Shown here in pieces: positions 48,286-60,726 of a DNA stretch of 64,000 nucleotides (positions within the stretch are counted from its first letter, which is position 1; each line of letters opens with the position of its first letter). The position numbers and the translations under genes are program-made. The stretch is from PFJX01 sp040757575 (lineage in GTDB: Bacteria; Pseudomonadota; Gammaproteobacteria; Burkholderiales; Thiobacillaceae), in contig JBFLXA010000007.1 of the NCBI GenBank assembly GCA_040757575.1, positions 62,001 to 126,000 of the forward strand, in the 5' to 3' direction. The notes under the pieces were generated by a model. It ran no database searches, was not told where the DNA came from, and worked only from the letters and a program-made list of their open reading frames with translations.

Positions 48286-48879
48286 TCAGGCAGCCTGGTC
48301 TTCGCCAATCAGTACCTTGCTTTCGGTCAGATACTTGTGGGGCGGAATAACCAGATTGGTCGGTGCCGGCGAACCGTTGTACACCCGGGCGGCCAGGTCG
48401 AAGCGGGAACCGTGGCAAGGGCAGAACCAGCCACCGTTCCAGTCGGGCCCCAGGTCGGCCGGGGCCACTTCCTTGCGGTAGGTGGGGGAGCAGCCCAGAT
48501 GGGTGCAGATACCCACGACCACCATGTATTGAGGATTGATGGAGCGGGTCGGATTCTTGCAGTAGTCCGGCTGCTGGGAAGCCACTTCGGAGGCAGGGTC
48601 CGTCAGCTTGCTGTCGTTCTTGCTCAAGGCGGCCAGCATCTCCGGGGTGCGGTTCACCACCCAAACCGGCTTGCCTCGCCATTCCACGGTCAACATCATG
48701 CCGGGCTCGATCTTGGCGAGATCCACTTCCACCGGCGCACCGGCGGCCTTGGCCCGGGCGCTGGGCATCATGCTGATGACAAAGGGAATGGCCGTACCGG
48801 CGGCCGCCACGCCGCCCACCGCGCCGGTCATGTTGACCAGAAAGCGGCGCTTGGAGGCATCAATGCTCATGTTGCTCAT
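48286..48879 (-). CDS. petA: Rieske iron-sulfur subunit of the bc1 complex
   Basis: 197-residue [2Fe-2S] protein. Tat-type N-terminal anchor SKRRFLVNMTGAVGGVAAAG; cluster ligands in CTHLGC and CPCHGS; the GSPAPTNLVIPPHKY segment closes the cluster domain. ATG 48879 has AGGAA 5-6 bases ahead. First gene of the operon petA-petB-petC-sspA-sspB-tRNAs; the 218 bases upstream to the protease gene hold the divergent promoters, with no further feature that I can identify. Confidence 0.96.
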   Translation of the reverse strand: MSNMSIDASKRRFLVNMTGAVGGVAAAGTAIPFVISMMPSARAKAAGAPVEVDLAKIEPGMMLTVEWRGKPVWVVNRTPEMLAALSKNDSKLTDPASEVASQQPDYCKNPTRSINPQYMVVVGICTHLGCSPTYRKEVAPADLGPDWNGGWFCPCHGSRFDLAARVYNGSPAPTNLVIPPHKYLTESKVLIGEDQAA

Positions 48880-49097
48880 ACAAGTTCCTGCCTGAGGAAG
48901 AGGAAATGGGACAGGGAAGGCAACAAACCGGATATTCCGGTCCAGTACGCGCCTCGGCCCTAAAAACTTCGGCATTTTACAGACAAAACAAGGTCGACTT
49001 AAAGCCCGGGGTTATCTCATCAGGTGCCGCGACCGGATCACCCCCAGGGTTACGCCCCTCATCCTGCTAGAATCCGCCGCATTGACTTAGGACCCCC

Positions 49098-50264
49098 ATG
49101 CACAAGGCCTGGCTCATCTTTGCCCAAATCATTGCCGCCCTGGCCATTGTGGCGGCCGCCCTGCTGGCACTGGACAGGATCATCCCCGGCCTGCTGCCCT
49201 TTGCCGGCAATGCTGTCACCTTCCAGGAAGTGGCCGGCGAAACCGCCATCCCCGCCGCAACTGGCAGCTACGCCCAGGCCGCAGCCAGATCCCGCCCCTC
49301 GGTGGTCAACATATTCACCAGCAAGCAGGTACGGATGCAGCGCAGCCCGTACATGGACGACCCCATCCTGCGCCGCTTCTTCGGTGACCGACTCAATGCC
49401 GACAACCACCCCCAACAGGTATCCAGCCTGGGATCGGGGGTCATTGTCAGCCAGGACGGCTACATCCTCACCAACCACCACGTCATCGAAGCCGCCGACG
49501 AGATCCAGCTCGCCCTGGCAGACGGTACCGTCCTGGATGCGAAGCTGGTGGGCACGGACCCGGAAACCGATCTGGCTGTACTTAAGGTGGAACACACTGG
49601 CCTGGATGCCATAGCCTTTGCCTCCCGGGACACCCTGAGGGTCGGCGATGTGGTGCTGGCCATCGGCAATCCCTTCGGCGTGGGCCAGACCGTCACCATG
49701 GGTATTGTGTCGGCCCTGGGGCGCAGCCATCTGGGCATCAACACCTTCGAGAACTACATACAGACCGACGCAGCCATCAACCCGGGCAACTCCGGCGGTG
49801 CCCTGGTAGACAGTGAAGGTCATCTGGTGGGGGTCAACACAGCCATCTTCTCCCGCACCGGAGGCAACCTGGGCATCGGCTTTGCCATCCCGGTCTCCAT
49901 CGTGCGCCAGGTCATGGAGCAGATCATCCAGCATGGCGCTGTCACCCGGGGCTGGGTCGGCATCGAGGTCCAGGAGATCACCCCGGAACAGGCGGAAACT
50001 TCCGGCATGAAGACTCTGGACGGCGCCCTGATCGCCGGCGTGTTGCGGGGTGGCCCGGCCGACCGGAGCGGTATCCGCCCCGGTGACGTCCTGGTGGCGG
50101 TGAACGGCAAGCAAGTCAAGGATTCTTCTTCCCTGCTTGGACTGATTGCTGCCCTGCCCCCGGGACAGAAAGCCACCCTGGAACTGATCCGGGGGAAAAT
50201 CCCCCTACGCCTGGCCGTAACCATCGACAAACGCCCCAATATGCGCCGCAGCGACCCCGAATAA
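49098..50264 (+). CDS. DegS/AlgW-type periplasmic serine protease (HtrA family)
   Basis: 388-residue membrane-anchored protease of envelope stress control. N-terminal helix (IFAQIIAALAIVAAALLAL), trypsin-like domain with catalytic His in ILTNHHVIEAADE, Asp in DPETDLAVLKV and Ser in INPGNSGGALVD, and one C-terminal PDZ domain (RGWVGIEVQEI to RLAVTID). A single PDZ domain and uncleaved anchor place it with DegS/AlgW rather than DegP. Function in sigma-E activation is inferred. Confidence 0.92.
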   Translation: MHKAWLIFAQIIAALAIVAAALLALDRIIPGLLPFAGNAVTFQEVAGETAIPAATGSYAQAAARSRPSVVNIFTSKQVRMQRSPYMDDPILRRFFGDRLNADNHPQQVSSLGSGVIVSQDGYILTNHHVIEAADEIQLALADGTVLDAKLVGTDPETDLAVLKVEHTGLDAIAFASRDTLRVGDVVLAIGNPFGVGQTVTMGIVSALGRSHLGINTFENYIQTDAAINPGNSGGALVDSEGHLVGVNTAIFSRTGGNLGIGFAIPVSIVRQVMEQIIQHGAVTRGWVGIEVQEITPEQAETSGMKTLDGALIAGVLRGGPADRSGIRPGDVLVAVNGKQVKDSSSLLGLIAALPPGQKATLELIRGKIPLRLAVTIDKRPNMRRSDPE

Positions 50265-50414
50265 CCAGCCAGGCTACATGGTTATACCCTCTGGCTTGCA
50301 GTTGGCAGGCTAAAGTTTCCCGCCATACCGTCGATAAATTCCGCTGAGATGACCGGCCCGGATTCCAACCCAGGTCCAGGCCGCCCCATACACAAGAGAC
50401 GGATGCCCTAACCC

Positions 50415-51476
50415 ATGCAGGTCGTGATCGTTGATGACAACCCGGTAAACCTGAAGCTCATGGAGAGCCTGGTCAAACGGGCCGGGGATTACTCCCCTCT
50501 GGTATTCCAGGATTCCGCCCAGGGCCTGGACTGGTGCCTGAACAACCTGCCGGACCTGTTGATCGTCGATTACATGATGCCGGCCCCCGATGGCCTGGAA
50601 TTCATCCGCCGTTTCCGGGAAAAGCCCGCCAATGCGGATATCCCCGTGTTGATGATCACCGCAGACCACGAAAAGGAAACCCGTTACAAGGCCCTGGAGT
50701 CCGGAGCAAACGATTTCCTCACCAAGCCCATAGACAACGCGGAATTCCGGGCCCGCATGCGCAACATGCTGGCCCTGCGCCGTAGCCAACGGGCTCTGGA
50801 AGACCGGGCTGCCTGGCTGGCGGAGAAGGTCGCCGAGGCCACGGAAGTCATCCTGGACCGGGAGCGGGAAATGATTGTGCGCCTGTCCCGTGCGGCAGAA
50901 TTCCGGGACCCGGAAACCGGCGCCCACATCCAGCGCATGTCCAACTATTCCCGCCTGATAGCGGAGCAGATGGGGCTATCCGACACCGAGCAAGAAGTGA
51001 TCCTGCGGGCCGCCCCCATGCACGACGTGGGCAAGATCGCCATTCCGGACCACATCCTGCTCAAACCCGGCCGCCTCGACCCGGACGAGCTGGTCATCAT
51101 GCGAACCCACGCGGAAAGGGGCTATGAAATCCTGCGCGGCAGCAAGTCTGATCTGCTGGACATCGCGGCCCTCATAGCCTGGACCCACCACGAGAAATGG
51201 GATGGCACCGGTTACCCCCGGGGCCTGAAGGGTGAGGAAATACACCTCTACGGCCGTATTGTCGCTGTGGCGGACGTATTCGACGCTCTAACCACGGAAC
51301 GCCCCTACAAACAGGCCTGGGAAATCGAGCGCGCCTGCGCCTTCCTCCAGGAACAGACGGGTACCCACTTCGATCCCCGTTGCATCGAGGCTTTCATGAC
51401 ACGCCTGGATGACGCCCTCATCATCCGTGATCGCTTCCAGGATGACGAACCCCACGTGGCCCATCTGGTGGATTGA
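50415..51476 (+). CDS. response regulator with HD-GYP c-di-GMP phosphodiesterase domain (RpfG-like)
   Basis: 353 residues: receiver (VVIVDDNPVNLKLMESLV, phospho-acceptor Asp in LLIVDYMMP, Lys in DFLTKPID), a linker helix, and an HD-GYP domain with intact MHDVGKIAIPD and GTGYPRGLKGEEI motifs, so it should hydrolyse cyclic di-GMP. First gene of a five-gene signalling operon; its stop is 2 bases before the next start. It likely receives phosphate from the two hybrid kinases downstream. Confidence 0.95.
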   Translation: MQVVIVDDNPVNLKLMESLVKRAGDYSPLVFQDSAQGLDWCLNNLPDLLIVDYMMPAPDGLEFIRRFREKPANADIPVLMITADHEKETRYKALESGANDFLTKPIDNAEFRARMRNMLALRRSQRALEDRAAWLAEKVAEATEVILDREREMIVRLSRAAEFRDPETGAHIQRMSNYSRLIAEQMGLSDTEQEVILRAAPMHDVGKIAIPDHILLKPGRLDPDELVIMRTHAERGYEILRGSKSDLLDIAALIAWTHHEKWDGTGYPRGLKGEEIHLYGRIVAVADVFDALTTERPYKQAWEIERACAFLQEQTGTHFDPRCIEAFMTRLDDALIIRDRFQDDEPHVAHLVD

Positions 51477-51478
51477 CC

Positions 51479-52315
51479 ATGGCACGGATACTGGTACTGG
51501 CCCACCTGGCACTTATGCTCTTGCTGGGCGCAAACCCATCCCAGGCATCCAAAGCGGTCTACACCCTGGCGGTGGTCCCACAGTTCACCACCGTGGACAT
51601 CGCCCAGCGCTGGACACCACTATTGGACCGTATCGCCCAGGAGACGGGCGTGAGGTTCCAGATCCGCACCAGCCACGACATCCCATCTTTCGAAAGCGAA
51701 TTCCTGAACGGCATTCCTGATTTCGTATTTCTTAACCCCTACCACATGGTCATGGCGGCAAAAGCACAGAGCTATGTGCCCTTGATACGAAGCCGCCGCA
51801 ACTTGTCCGGCATCCTGGTGGTGGGCAAAAACTCGCCCGTCACCCGAGTCGCCGATCTGGACGGCGCCACGATTGCCTTTCCTGCACCCAATGCGTTTGG
51901 CGCTTCCCTTTACATGCGCGCCCTTCTGAGCGAACAGGAGAAGCTGGTCTACACCGCCAACTATGTGGGTACCCATCAGAACACCTACCGCCATGTCATC
52001 TTTGGCGATGCCCAGGCCGGAGGTGGGGTGGCAAGCACCCTGGAAAGCGAATCTCCCGGGGTGCGGGAGCAATTGCGCGTGCTCTACCACACACCGGAAG
52101 CACCCTCCCATCCCCTGGCCGCCCACCCCCGGGTGCCGAAGGCGGTCATACGGGCCGTCGTGACGGCCCTGCAACGCATGGATCACGATGCTGCAGGCCG
52201 TGCCCTCCTCAAGCAGGTAGAGCTAGAAGGCGCCGTGGCCGCCCATTACGATCGGGATTACGCACCTTTGGAAAAACTGAATCTGGAACGCTACGTCGTC
52301 CGCAGGCAACGGTAA
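51479..52315 (+). CDS. PhnD-like periplasmic binding protein
   Basis: 278-residue PhnD/SsuA-family solute-binding protein with a signal peptide (RILVLAHLALMLLLGANPSQA). TLAVVPQFTTVDIAQRWTPLL and DFVFLNPYHMVMAAK are typical of the phosphate/phosphonate/phosphite-binding group. No permease or ATPase is nearby; the gene lies 3 bases before a membrane-bound hybrid kinase, so it probably works as the periplasmic sensory partner of that kinase. Start ATG 51479 chosen over a TTG two codons earlier. Confidence 0.88.
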   Translation: MARILVLAHLALMLLLGANPSQASKAVYTLAVVPQFTTVDIAQRWTPLLDRIAQETGVRFQIRTSHDIPSFESEFLNGIPDFVFLNPYHMVMAAKAQSYVPLIRSRRNLSGILVVGKNSPVTRVADLDGATIAFPAPNAFGASLYMRALLSEQEKLVYTANYVGTHQNTYRHVIFGDAQAGGGVASTLESESPGVREQLRVLYHTPEAPSHPLAAHPRVPKAVIRAVVTALQRMDHDAAGRALLKQVELEGAVAAHYDRDYAPLEKLNLERYVVRRQR

Positions 52316-52318
52316 TCC

Positions 52319-55066
<2,748 letters not shown>

Positions 55067-55075
55067 GAGCGCGAC

Positions 55076-55618
55076 ATGAAAGGCATGGTCTTTACGGAAT
55101 TCATGGACTTGGTGGAAACCCACTGGTCTCTGGATATGGTGGACACCCTCATCAGTGATTCCGGTGTGGCCTCCGGCGGCGCCTACACCGCCGTGGGCAC
55201 CTACCCCCACGAGGAAATCGTCGCCCTGGTCCAGTCCCTTTCCAGACAGACCGGCCTCCCGGTGCCGGAACTGATCCGCACCTTCGGCCAGCATCTGTTC
55301 AAGCGTTTCAGCCAGCTCTACCCTCGATTTTTCGAAGGTGTGGAAGGCAGCTTCGCTTTTCTCTCCGGCATAGAAGACATCATCCATGCCGAAGTACGCA
55401 AGCTCTATCCCGACGCGGAGCTGCCCACCTTCGAGGTGGAACAGTCCCCCGGACGAATGGTGCTCACCTATATCTCGAACCACCCTTTCCCGGACCTGGC
55501 CCAGGGTCTGATCGAAGGCTGCATCGCCCACTACGGGGAAAACATCCATGTCACCCGGGAGGCTGCCGACGGCATCCCGGGCGCCCAGGCCCGCTTCGTC
55601 CTTGACCGCCAGGACTGA
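55076..55618 (+). CDS. H-NOX heme nitric oxide/oxygen-binding protein
   Basis: 180-residue heme sensor (MKGMVFTEFMDLVE start, typical of H-NOX). The proximal heme ligand is His104 in DIIHAEVRKLYPDAELP. The heme-propionate motif YxSxR is altered: residues 132-136 read YISNH, with His for the invariant Arg. It lies between two hybrid kinases with gaps of 9 and 1 bases; in other bacteria H-NOX proteins inhibit a partner kinase when NO is bound, affecting biofilm through c-di-GMP. The same role is inferred here. Confidence 0.92.
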   Translation: MKGMVFTEFMDLVETHWSLDMVDTLISDSGVASGGAYTAVGTYPHEEIVALVQSLSRQTGLPVPELIRTFGQHLFKRFSQLYPRFFEGVEGSFAFLSGIEDIIHAEVRKLYPDAELPTFEVEQSPGRMVLTYISNHPFPDLAQGLIEGCIAHYGENIHVTREAADGIPGAQARFVLDRQD

Positions 55619-55619
55619 G

Positions 55620-57869
55620 ATGAGCGACGAAGCTCCACCCGAGTCCGTCTGGCGGCAGCGCTTCGACCGGGAACGCAAGGCCCGCAAACAGGCAGAACTG
55701 ATCCTGGAAGAAAAATCTCTGGAACTGTTCCAGAGCAACCAGAGCCTGCGCCGCCTGGCCACGGAACTGGACCAGATGGTGAAAAGCCGCACTGACGAGC
55801 TCAGCCGCGCCCTGGCGGATGCCGAGCGGCAGAAACAGGAACTGGCCAAGCTGAACGAAAACATACGCGCCCAGCAGGAAGAACTCATCCGCGCCAACCA
55901 GAATGCGGAATCCGCCAACCGCATGAAGAGCGAATTTCTGGCCAACATGAGCCACGAAATCCGCACCCCCATGAACGGCGTCATCGGCATGGTGGATCTG
56001 GCCCTGGACACGGAACTGAGTCGGGAACAAAGGGAGTATTTGAATCTGGTGAAGTCTTCCGCCGAGCACCTGCTCACCGTCATCAACGACATCCTGGATT
56101 TCTCCAAGATCGAGGCGGGCAAGCTGGACCTCCAGGAAACCGAATTCGACCTCATCGACCTGATTGGCGAAACCCTCAAGACCCTGGCCCCCCGGGTGGC
56201 CCTGAAGGAACTGGAACTGACCTATGACCTGGGGTATGAAATCCCTCGTTTCGTGGCCGGGGACCCCGCCCGTCTGCGGCAGATATTCCTCAACCTCCTG
56301 GGCAATGCGATCAAGTTCACGGAACGGGGAGAAGTAGGCCTTCAGGTGGCCGGCTGCCATGCCGGTCCAGCCCCAGGAAACGGCTTGTGCCTGGAATTCG
56401 TGGTCCATGACACGGGCATCGGCATTCCCGCCGACAAGCATGCCCACATCTTCTCGGCCTTTTCCCAGGCCGACGGCCAGGTCACCCGCAAGTACGGTGG
56501 TACCGGCCTGGGCCTGTCCATCACCAAACAGCTCATCGAGATGATGGGCGGACAAATACGCGTGGAAAGTGAACCGGGCCAGGGTGCCCGCTTCATCTTC
56601 CAGGTCTGGCTACGCCGGGCAGATGCACCGGAAGAAGTGGCCCGCCAGGAAGCCCGTTACCAGGAAATACCCATCCTGGTTGTGGACGACACGCCCACCA
56701 ACCTGCACGTGCTGTCCCTGATGCTGGAGCGGCTCCAGGTTCAGCACCACGACCAGGCAGAATCAGGCCAGCAGGCCCTGGACATGATCCGCCAGGCCCG
56801 GGCTGCAGGCACCCCATACCGGCTGGTGCTGCTGGATGCACGCATGCCGGACATGGATGGCTTCGCCCTGGCAGAAACCCTTCGATCCGACCCCTGGCAC
56901 AACGACACCGCCGTACTCATGCTCACCTCGGCCGGCATGCGGGGGGACGGTCTGCGCTGCAAGGAACTGGGCCTGGAGGCCTACCTCACCAAGCCCGTCA
57001 CCCTCATGGAACTGCGCTCCGCCATGGAAGCAGCCCTGGATCGCACTCCGGACGACGCCGTCATCACCCGACACCGCCTGAGGGAGACCCAAGCCATGCC
57101 CCCCACCCCCCAGCTCCACATCCTTCTGGCAGAAGACAATGTGGTCAACCAGAAACTGGCCGTGAAGCTGCTGGAAAAGCAGCAGCACCAGGTCACCGTG
57201 GCGGACAACGGTTTACTGGCCGTGAAAGCCTGGCAGGAAGCTGCTGCCAGCGCCGCGCCCTATGACCTCATTCTCATGGACATGATGATGCCGGAGATGG
57301 ACGGCCTGGAAGCCACCCGCAGAGTGCGGGAACTGGAACAGGGGACAGGTGCCCGCACCCCCATCATCGCCATGACTGCCAACGCCATGCAGGGAGACCG
57401 GGAACGTTGTCTGGAAGCCGGCATGGACGGCTATGTTTCCAAGCCGGTGAAGCCGGAAAGTCTGTTCGGTGAAATCCAGCGGGTCATCACCCAGGACGGG
57501 CCCCGGGAGACAGTCCCTTCCAACCCCGCAGATGAAACAAGCACGGAGGCCATCTTCGACAGGGCTGACGCCCTGTCCCGCATTGCGGATGATGAGGAGC
57601 TGCTGGCCACTCTGATCGAGATGTTCCGTAACGATGCGCCTGCATATCTGGCGGAAATCGAGTCCGCGTTGAACGGCGGCGACCAGTCCCGCCTTATCCG
57701 GGGCGCACATACACTTAAAGGCGTGCTCGCCACATTTTCCGCCCGCCGCGCCGAAGCGCTGACCCGGACCATTGAAGAGCATGCGAAGGCCGGAGACATC
57801 AACACCTGCGGCACCCACCTGCCTGCCCTCAAGCGCGAACTGGATGCTTTCCTGAAAGTACTGGGTTAA
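55620..57869 (+). CDS. hybrid histidine kinase with two receivers and Hpt (H-NOX partner)
   Basis: 749-residue cytoplasmic kinase. N-terminal long coiled coil (residues 10-100, RKARKQAELILEEKSLELF onwards), HisKA with NMSHEIRTPMNG, HATPase (DTGIGIPADKHAH, GGTGLGLSITKQL), receiver 1 (Asp in LVLLDARMPDMDG), receiver 2 (Asp in LILMDMMMPEMDG) and a C-terminal Hpt domain with His in RGAHTLKGVLATF. The start ATG at 55620 is 1 base after the H-NOX stop, so it is the likely direct partner of H-NOX. No transmembrane segment is present. Confidence 0.94.
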   Translation: MSDEAPPESVWRQRFDRERKARKQAELILEEKSLELFQSNQSLRRLATELDQMVKSRTDELSRALADAERQKQELAKLNENIRAQQEELIRANQNAESANRMKSEFLANMSHEIRTPMNGVIGMVDLALDTELSREQREYLNLVKSSAEHLLTVINDILDFSKIEAGKLDLQETEFDLIDLIGETLKTLAPRVALKELELTYDLGYEIPRFVAGDPARLRQIFLNLLGNAIKFTERGEVGLQVAGCHAGPAPGNGLCLEFVVHDTGIGIPADKHAHIFSAFSQADGQVTRKYGGTGLGLSITKQLIEMMGGQIRVESEPGQGARFIFQVWLRRADAPEEVARQEARYQEIPILVVDDTPTNLHVLSLMLERLQVQHHDQAESGQQALDMIRQARAAGTPYRLVLLDARMPDMDGFALAETLRSDPWHNDTAVLMLTSAGMRGDGLRCKELGLEAYLTKPVTLMELRSAMEAALDRTPDDAVITRHRLRETQAMPPTPQLHILLAEDNVVNQKLAVKLLEKQQHQVTVADNGLLAVKAWQEAAASAAPYDLILMDMMMPEMDGLEATRRVRELEQGTGARTPIIAMTANAMQGDRERCLEAGMDGYVSKPVKPESLFGEIQRVITQDGPRETVPSNPADETSTEAIFDRADALSRIADDEELLATLIEMFRNDAPAYLAEIESALNGGDQSRLIRGAHTLKGVLATFSARRAEALTRTIEEHAKAGDINTCGTHLPALKRELDAFLKVLG

Positions 57870-57881
57870 TCCCGCCCCGTA

Positions 57882-57900
57882 GGAGCCTAAAACCGGCTCC
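57882..57900. terminator. hairpin between converging kinase and slyD genes
   Basis: GGAGCC / GGCTCC stem with a 7-base loop, inside a weaker outer CCGCCC/GGGCGG pairing (57872-57909). Converging genes on both sides, so it could serve either; no clear U tract. Confidence 0.4.
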
Positions 57901-57959
57901 GCCGGGCGGTGTGCCATCCACCCGGGGGTAAATCCATTAGGCAGCCGTGTTTACCCGAC

Positions 57960-58451
57960 TCAATGAAGACCGGGAGCCGCCCCTTCCACCGGGAAGCCGG
58001 ACTGCATTTCCGCTGGCGTGGCGGTACGCACGGACACCACAGTGGCCGCCACGATGCAGTTCTTTCCAGCCAGGGGGTTGTTGCCGTCCAGGGTCACTTC
58101 CCCGTCCTTGATTTCCACCACCCGGAAGGTGAGGAGATCGCCGGCATCGTTCTGCATTTCCGCCTGGGCCCCCACGCTGCGCAGCATGGGCGGCAGGTTT
58201 TCCAGCAGGTCCGTGACGATCAGGTCCGGGTCCGGGTGGCCGAAGCCCTCGTCGGGCGGCACGGTGGCTTCCACCTTGTCCCCCTCCCGCTTGCCTTCCA
58301 GTGCCCGTTCCACGGCGGCAAACAGGCCGCTGTTGGCACCATGGACGTAGCCCGTGGGCATGTCCTGCTGGCCGAAGATGTTGCCGTGCTCGTCCAGCAC
58401 CGAATAGGTGATGTACACCACCTTGCCGTGGCCGATGACTTCTTCGCTCAT
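57960..58451 (-). CDS. FKBP-type peptidyl-prolyl isomerase, SlyD-like
   Basis: 163-residue folding helper. FKBP core plus the chaperone insert-in-flap: VVYITYSVLDEHGNIFGQ, TGYVHGANSGLFAAVERALEGK, then PDEGFGHPDPDLI and FRVVEIKDGEVTLDGNNPLAGK. The histidine-rich metal-binding tail of E. coli SlyD is missing. ATG 58451; single gene converging on the kinase. Confidence 0.93.
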   Translation of the reverse strand: MSEEVIGHGKVVYITYSVLDEHGNIFGQQDMPTGYVHGANSGLFAAVERALEGKREGDKVEATVPPDEGFGHPDPDLIVTDLLENLPPMLRSVGAQAEMQNDAGDLLTFRVVEIKDGEVTLDGNNPLAGKNCIVAATVVSVRTATPAEMQSGFPVEGAAPGLH

Positions 58452-58490
58452 GTTCTACTCCAATTCAGGGGGCGGCAGTCTAGCAGCCCC

Positions 58491-60527
58491 TCAAGCCAAT
58501 GATTTCACTTCGACCTGCACCGCCACCTCGGTGGGGCCGTCCACGGGCCAGGTCAGGGTCAGTTCCACCGCCTGCATGATCTTTTCAAAGCCGGCCTCGG
58601 ACTGGGATACCGTGAAGTGGGGCTGGGCCTTGATGCGGGCCGGGGCCGTGGTGGTGACCACCAGGGCCCCCTTGAGGAAATGGTCTTCCAGATCCACCCG
58701 TATCAGGTCGTTCCAGGTGAAGGACTGGCCGAAGCCGCCGGGGATTTCCCCGTTTACCACGTAGCGGCCGGCAGGCCCGTCGCAGCAGGGCATGGCCAGG
58801 TTCAGGCGGGTGGTGAGCCGTCCGCCGCTGGATTCCGCCCGGGGCGCCACCTTCAGGGCCACCTGCACCCGGTTGTCCTTCACGGCGTAGATCTTGGCCA
58901 ACCGGGTGGCGTTTTCCATCTCGCCGGCCTGGCCCAGGCACAGCACGGCGTTGCCCTGCACCACCTGGCTCTGGTACACCACCGGCAGCTTGGCTGTGAA
59001 GTCGGTGTAGGTTTCCACGAACAGGCCCCGGCTGCGGCTGTCCGGCACCAGGTCAGACTCCTGGATGTCGTGCTTGAAACGCACGATGTCGTGGGCGGAG
59101 GCGATGCCCTCCCCGTCATGCTCCCGGGCGGCGGTGGCGCCGGCCCGGGCCTTGTCGTGGTAGTGCTCTTCGTAGCGGCGCAGGGTGTCGCCGAAATTCT
59201 GGGCCAGGGGGTAGCTGGACAGTTCTATGAGGGCCGCGTCTGCGTCCGGCTTCACCACCGCCTGGAGGCTCAGGCTTTTCAGGAACACCTCCTGCACCCC
59301 GTCCAGGTCCAGGTCGCCGGTGCTGGCCTCGGGCCGTTCCTGGAGGGCGTCCAGGCGCCGTTCCAGTTGCAGGATGCCGTTCCACACCGCCCGCCGCAGG
59401 TGGGGCAGGTACAGGCCGCCGAACAGGCCGTGCCAGTAGGCGTCGTTGGCCTGGGCCTCGTGCAGCAGTTGCACCAGGTCCTGGCGAATCTGGTCTTCCG
59501 GCAAGCGGGCCAGCCTTGCAGACAGACTCAGCATGCGCTTGTGCATCCAGTTGGATTCCGGGTAGCGGCTGAAGAAGTTCTTCCAGATGCCCCCCCGCAG
59601 GAAGGGCCGGTCCTGGTCCAGACGGCCTTCGTCCTGGGCGCCGTGCACCAGTTCGCTGTAACGGCGGGCGGCGGCGGCGGGCAGGGTCCACTCCCCCATC
59701 TCGCTGTAGGACACGGTGGGCAGGTAGGCCACGCCCCGGGTGGCGGATTCCCGGTGGTGGTCGGCGAAATGCCGGCTCTGGATGACCTTGGAGGCCAACA
59801 CCCCTTCGATGAACTGCTTCAGCCACTGCTTGCCGTAGACCCAGTCATAGGTTTCCGGCCAGATGCCAAACTTCTCGATGTCATCGAAATAGATGGCGGC
59901 GGGCTGGCCTTCGTCCCTGGCCAGGGTTTCGATGTAGGCCACGGCTTCCGCAGCAGGGGAGAAGGGCAGGCGGTAACGCAGTTGTTCGGAAATGGGGTAG
60001 AGGTCCAGCACCCGGCCGTCCTCTTCGGTGGTGAAGTAGCCGTCCAGCTTGTCCCGGGGGGTACCGGCGCAAAGGAAGTGGTAGTCGTCCACCATCACGT
60101 ACCGGATGCCGGAATCCGCCAGGGCTGGGATCACCGTGGCCTCCCAGACCCGCTCCGTGAGCCAGGCCCCCTGGGGACGATGCAGGAAATATTGCTCCAG
60201 CCGGTCCGACATGGCCGCCAGCTGGCTCATCCGGTCCCGATTTGGAATCACCGCCAGCACCGGCTCCATGTCCCCGGCGCCGAAGAACTCCACCTGGCCC
60301 CGGTCCGCCATCGCCCGTAACAGGGCCATGTCTTCCGGATGGTTCACCATCAGCCATTCCAGCAACCAGCCGGAGGAATGGAGGGCGAAGCGGAAATCCG
60401 GGTACTGGTAAACGGTTTCCAGGAAGGGCTTGTAGCAACGCTGGTGGGCGTCTTCCAGCACCTCGGGGAAGTTGCCTACGGGCTGGTGGGCGTGGACGCC
60501 GAACAACAGGGAAACAGATGCGGTCAT
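58491..60527 (-). CDS. GH57 4-alpha-glucanotransferase / alpha-amylase family enzyme
   Basis: 678-residue glycoside hydrolase family 57 enzyme acting on alpha-glucans such as glycogen. SLLFGVHAHQPVGNFPEVL is the first conserved motif, WLTERVWE carries the nucleophile Glu, and IYFDDIEKFGIWP the acid/base Asp; the C-terminal half is the beta-sandwich (DUF1925/DUF1926-like) typical of the Thermococcus litoralis 4-alpha-glucanotransferase. Cytoplasmic, no signal peptide. No other glycogen gene is in the window. Confidence 0.9.
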   Translation of the reverse strand: MTASVSLLFGVHAHQPVGNFPEVLEDAHQRCYKPFLETVYQYPDFRFALHSSGWLLEWLMVNHPEDMALLRAMADRGQVEFFGAGDMEPVLAVIPNRDRMSQLAAMSDRLEQYFLHRPQGAWLTERVWEATVIPALADSGIRYVMVDDYHFLCAGTPRDKLDGYFTTEEDGRVLDLYPISEQLRYRLPFSPAAEAVAYIETLARDEGQPAAIYFDDIEKFGIWPETYDWVYGKQWLKQFIEGVLASKVIQSRHFADHHRESATRGVAYLPTVSYSEMGEWTLPAAAARRYSELVHGAQDEGRLDQDRPFLRGGIWKNFFSRYPESNWMHKRMLSLSARLARLPEDQIRQDLVQLLHEAQANDAYWHGLFGGLYLPHLRRAVWNGILQLERRLDALQERPEASTGDLDLDGVQEVFLKSLSLQAVVKPDADAALIELSSYPLAQNFGDTLRRYEEHYHDKARAGATAAREHDGEGIASAHDIVRFKHDIQESDLVPDSRSRGLFVETYTDFTAKLPVVYQSQVVQGNAVLCLGQAGEMENATRLAKIYAVKDNRVQVALKVAPRAESSGGRLTTRLNLAMPCCDGPAGRYVVNGEIPGGFGQSFTWNDLIRVDLEDHFLKGALVVTTTAPARIKAQPHFTVSQSEAGFEKIMQAVELTLTWPVDGPTEVAVQVEVKSLA

Positions 60528-60655
60528 GACTACTCGGGGAAACGGGGCAAGATGGCACCATTATCCCCGAAGCCCCTGCCTGTGTGGGCTACAGTTCAGC
60601 GCTGTCCGTCATGAATCGCCCCTCAAGCCCCCCCGCTCCGTGGGGACGATGGAAT

Positions 60656-60673
60656 CTCCCCTGTTCAGGGGAG
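60656..60673 (+). other. small hairpin upstream of cheB-cheR fusion gene
   Basis: CTCCCCTG / CAGGGGAG, 8-bp stem with a 2-base TT loop, in the 199-base region between the diverging GH57 and CheB-CheR genes, about 54 bases before the start. Could be an attenuator or part of a repeat; nothing else stands out in this gap. Confidence 0.35.
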
Positions 60674-60726
60674 GAAATTGTGCGTAGGGTGAAGGTATAC
60701 AACCGCTCACAGTCAGACTTTCGGCC

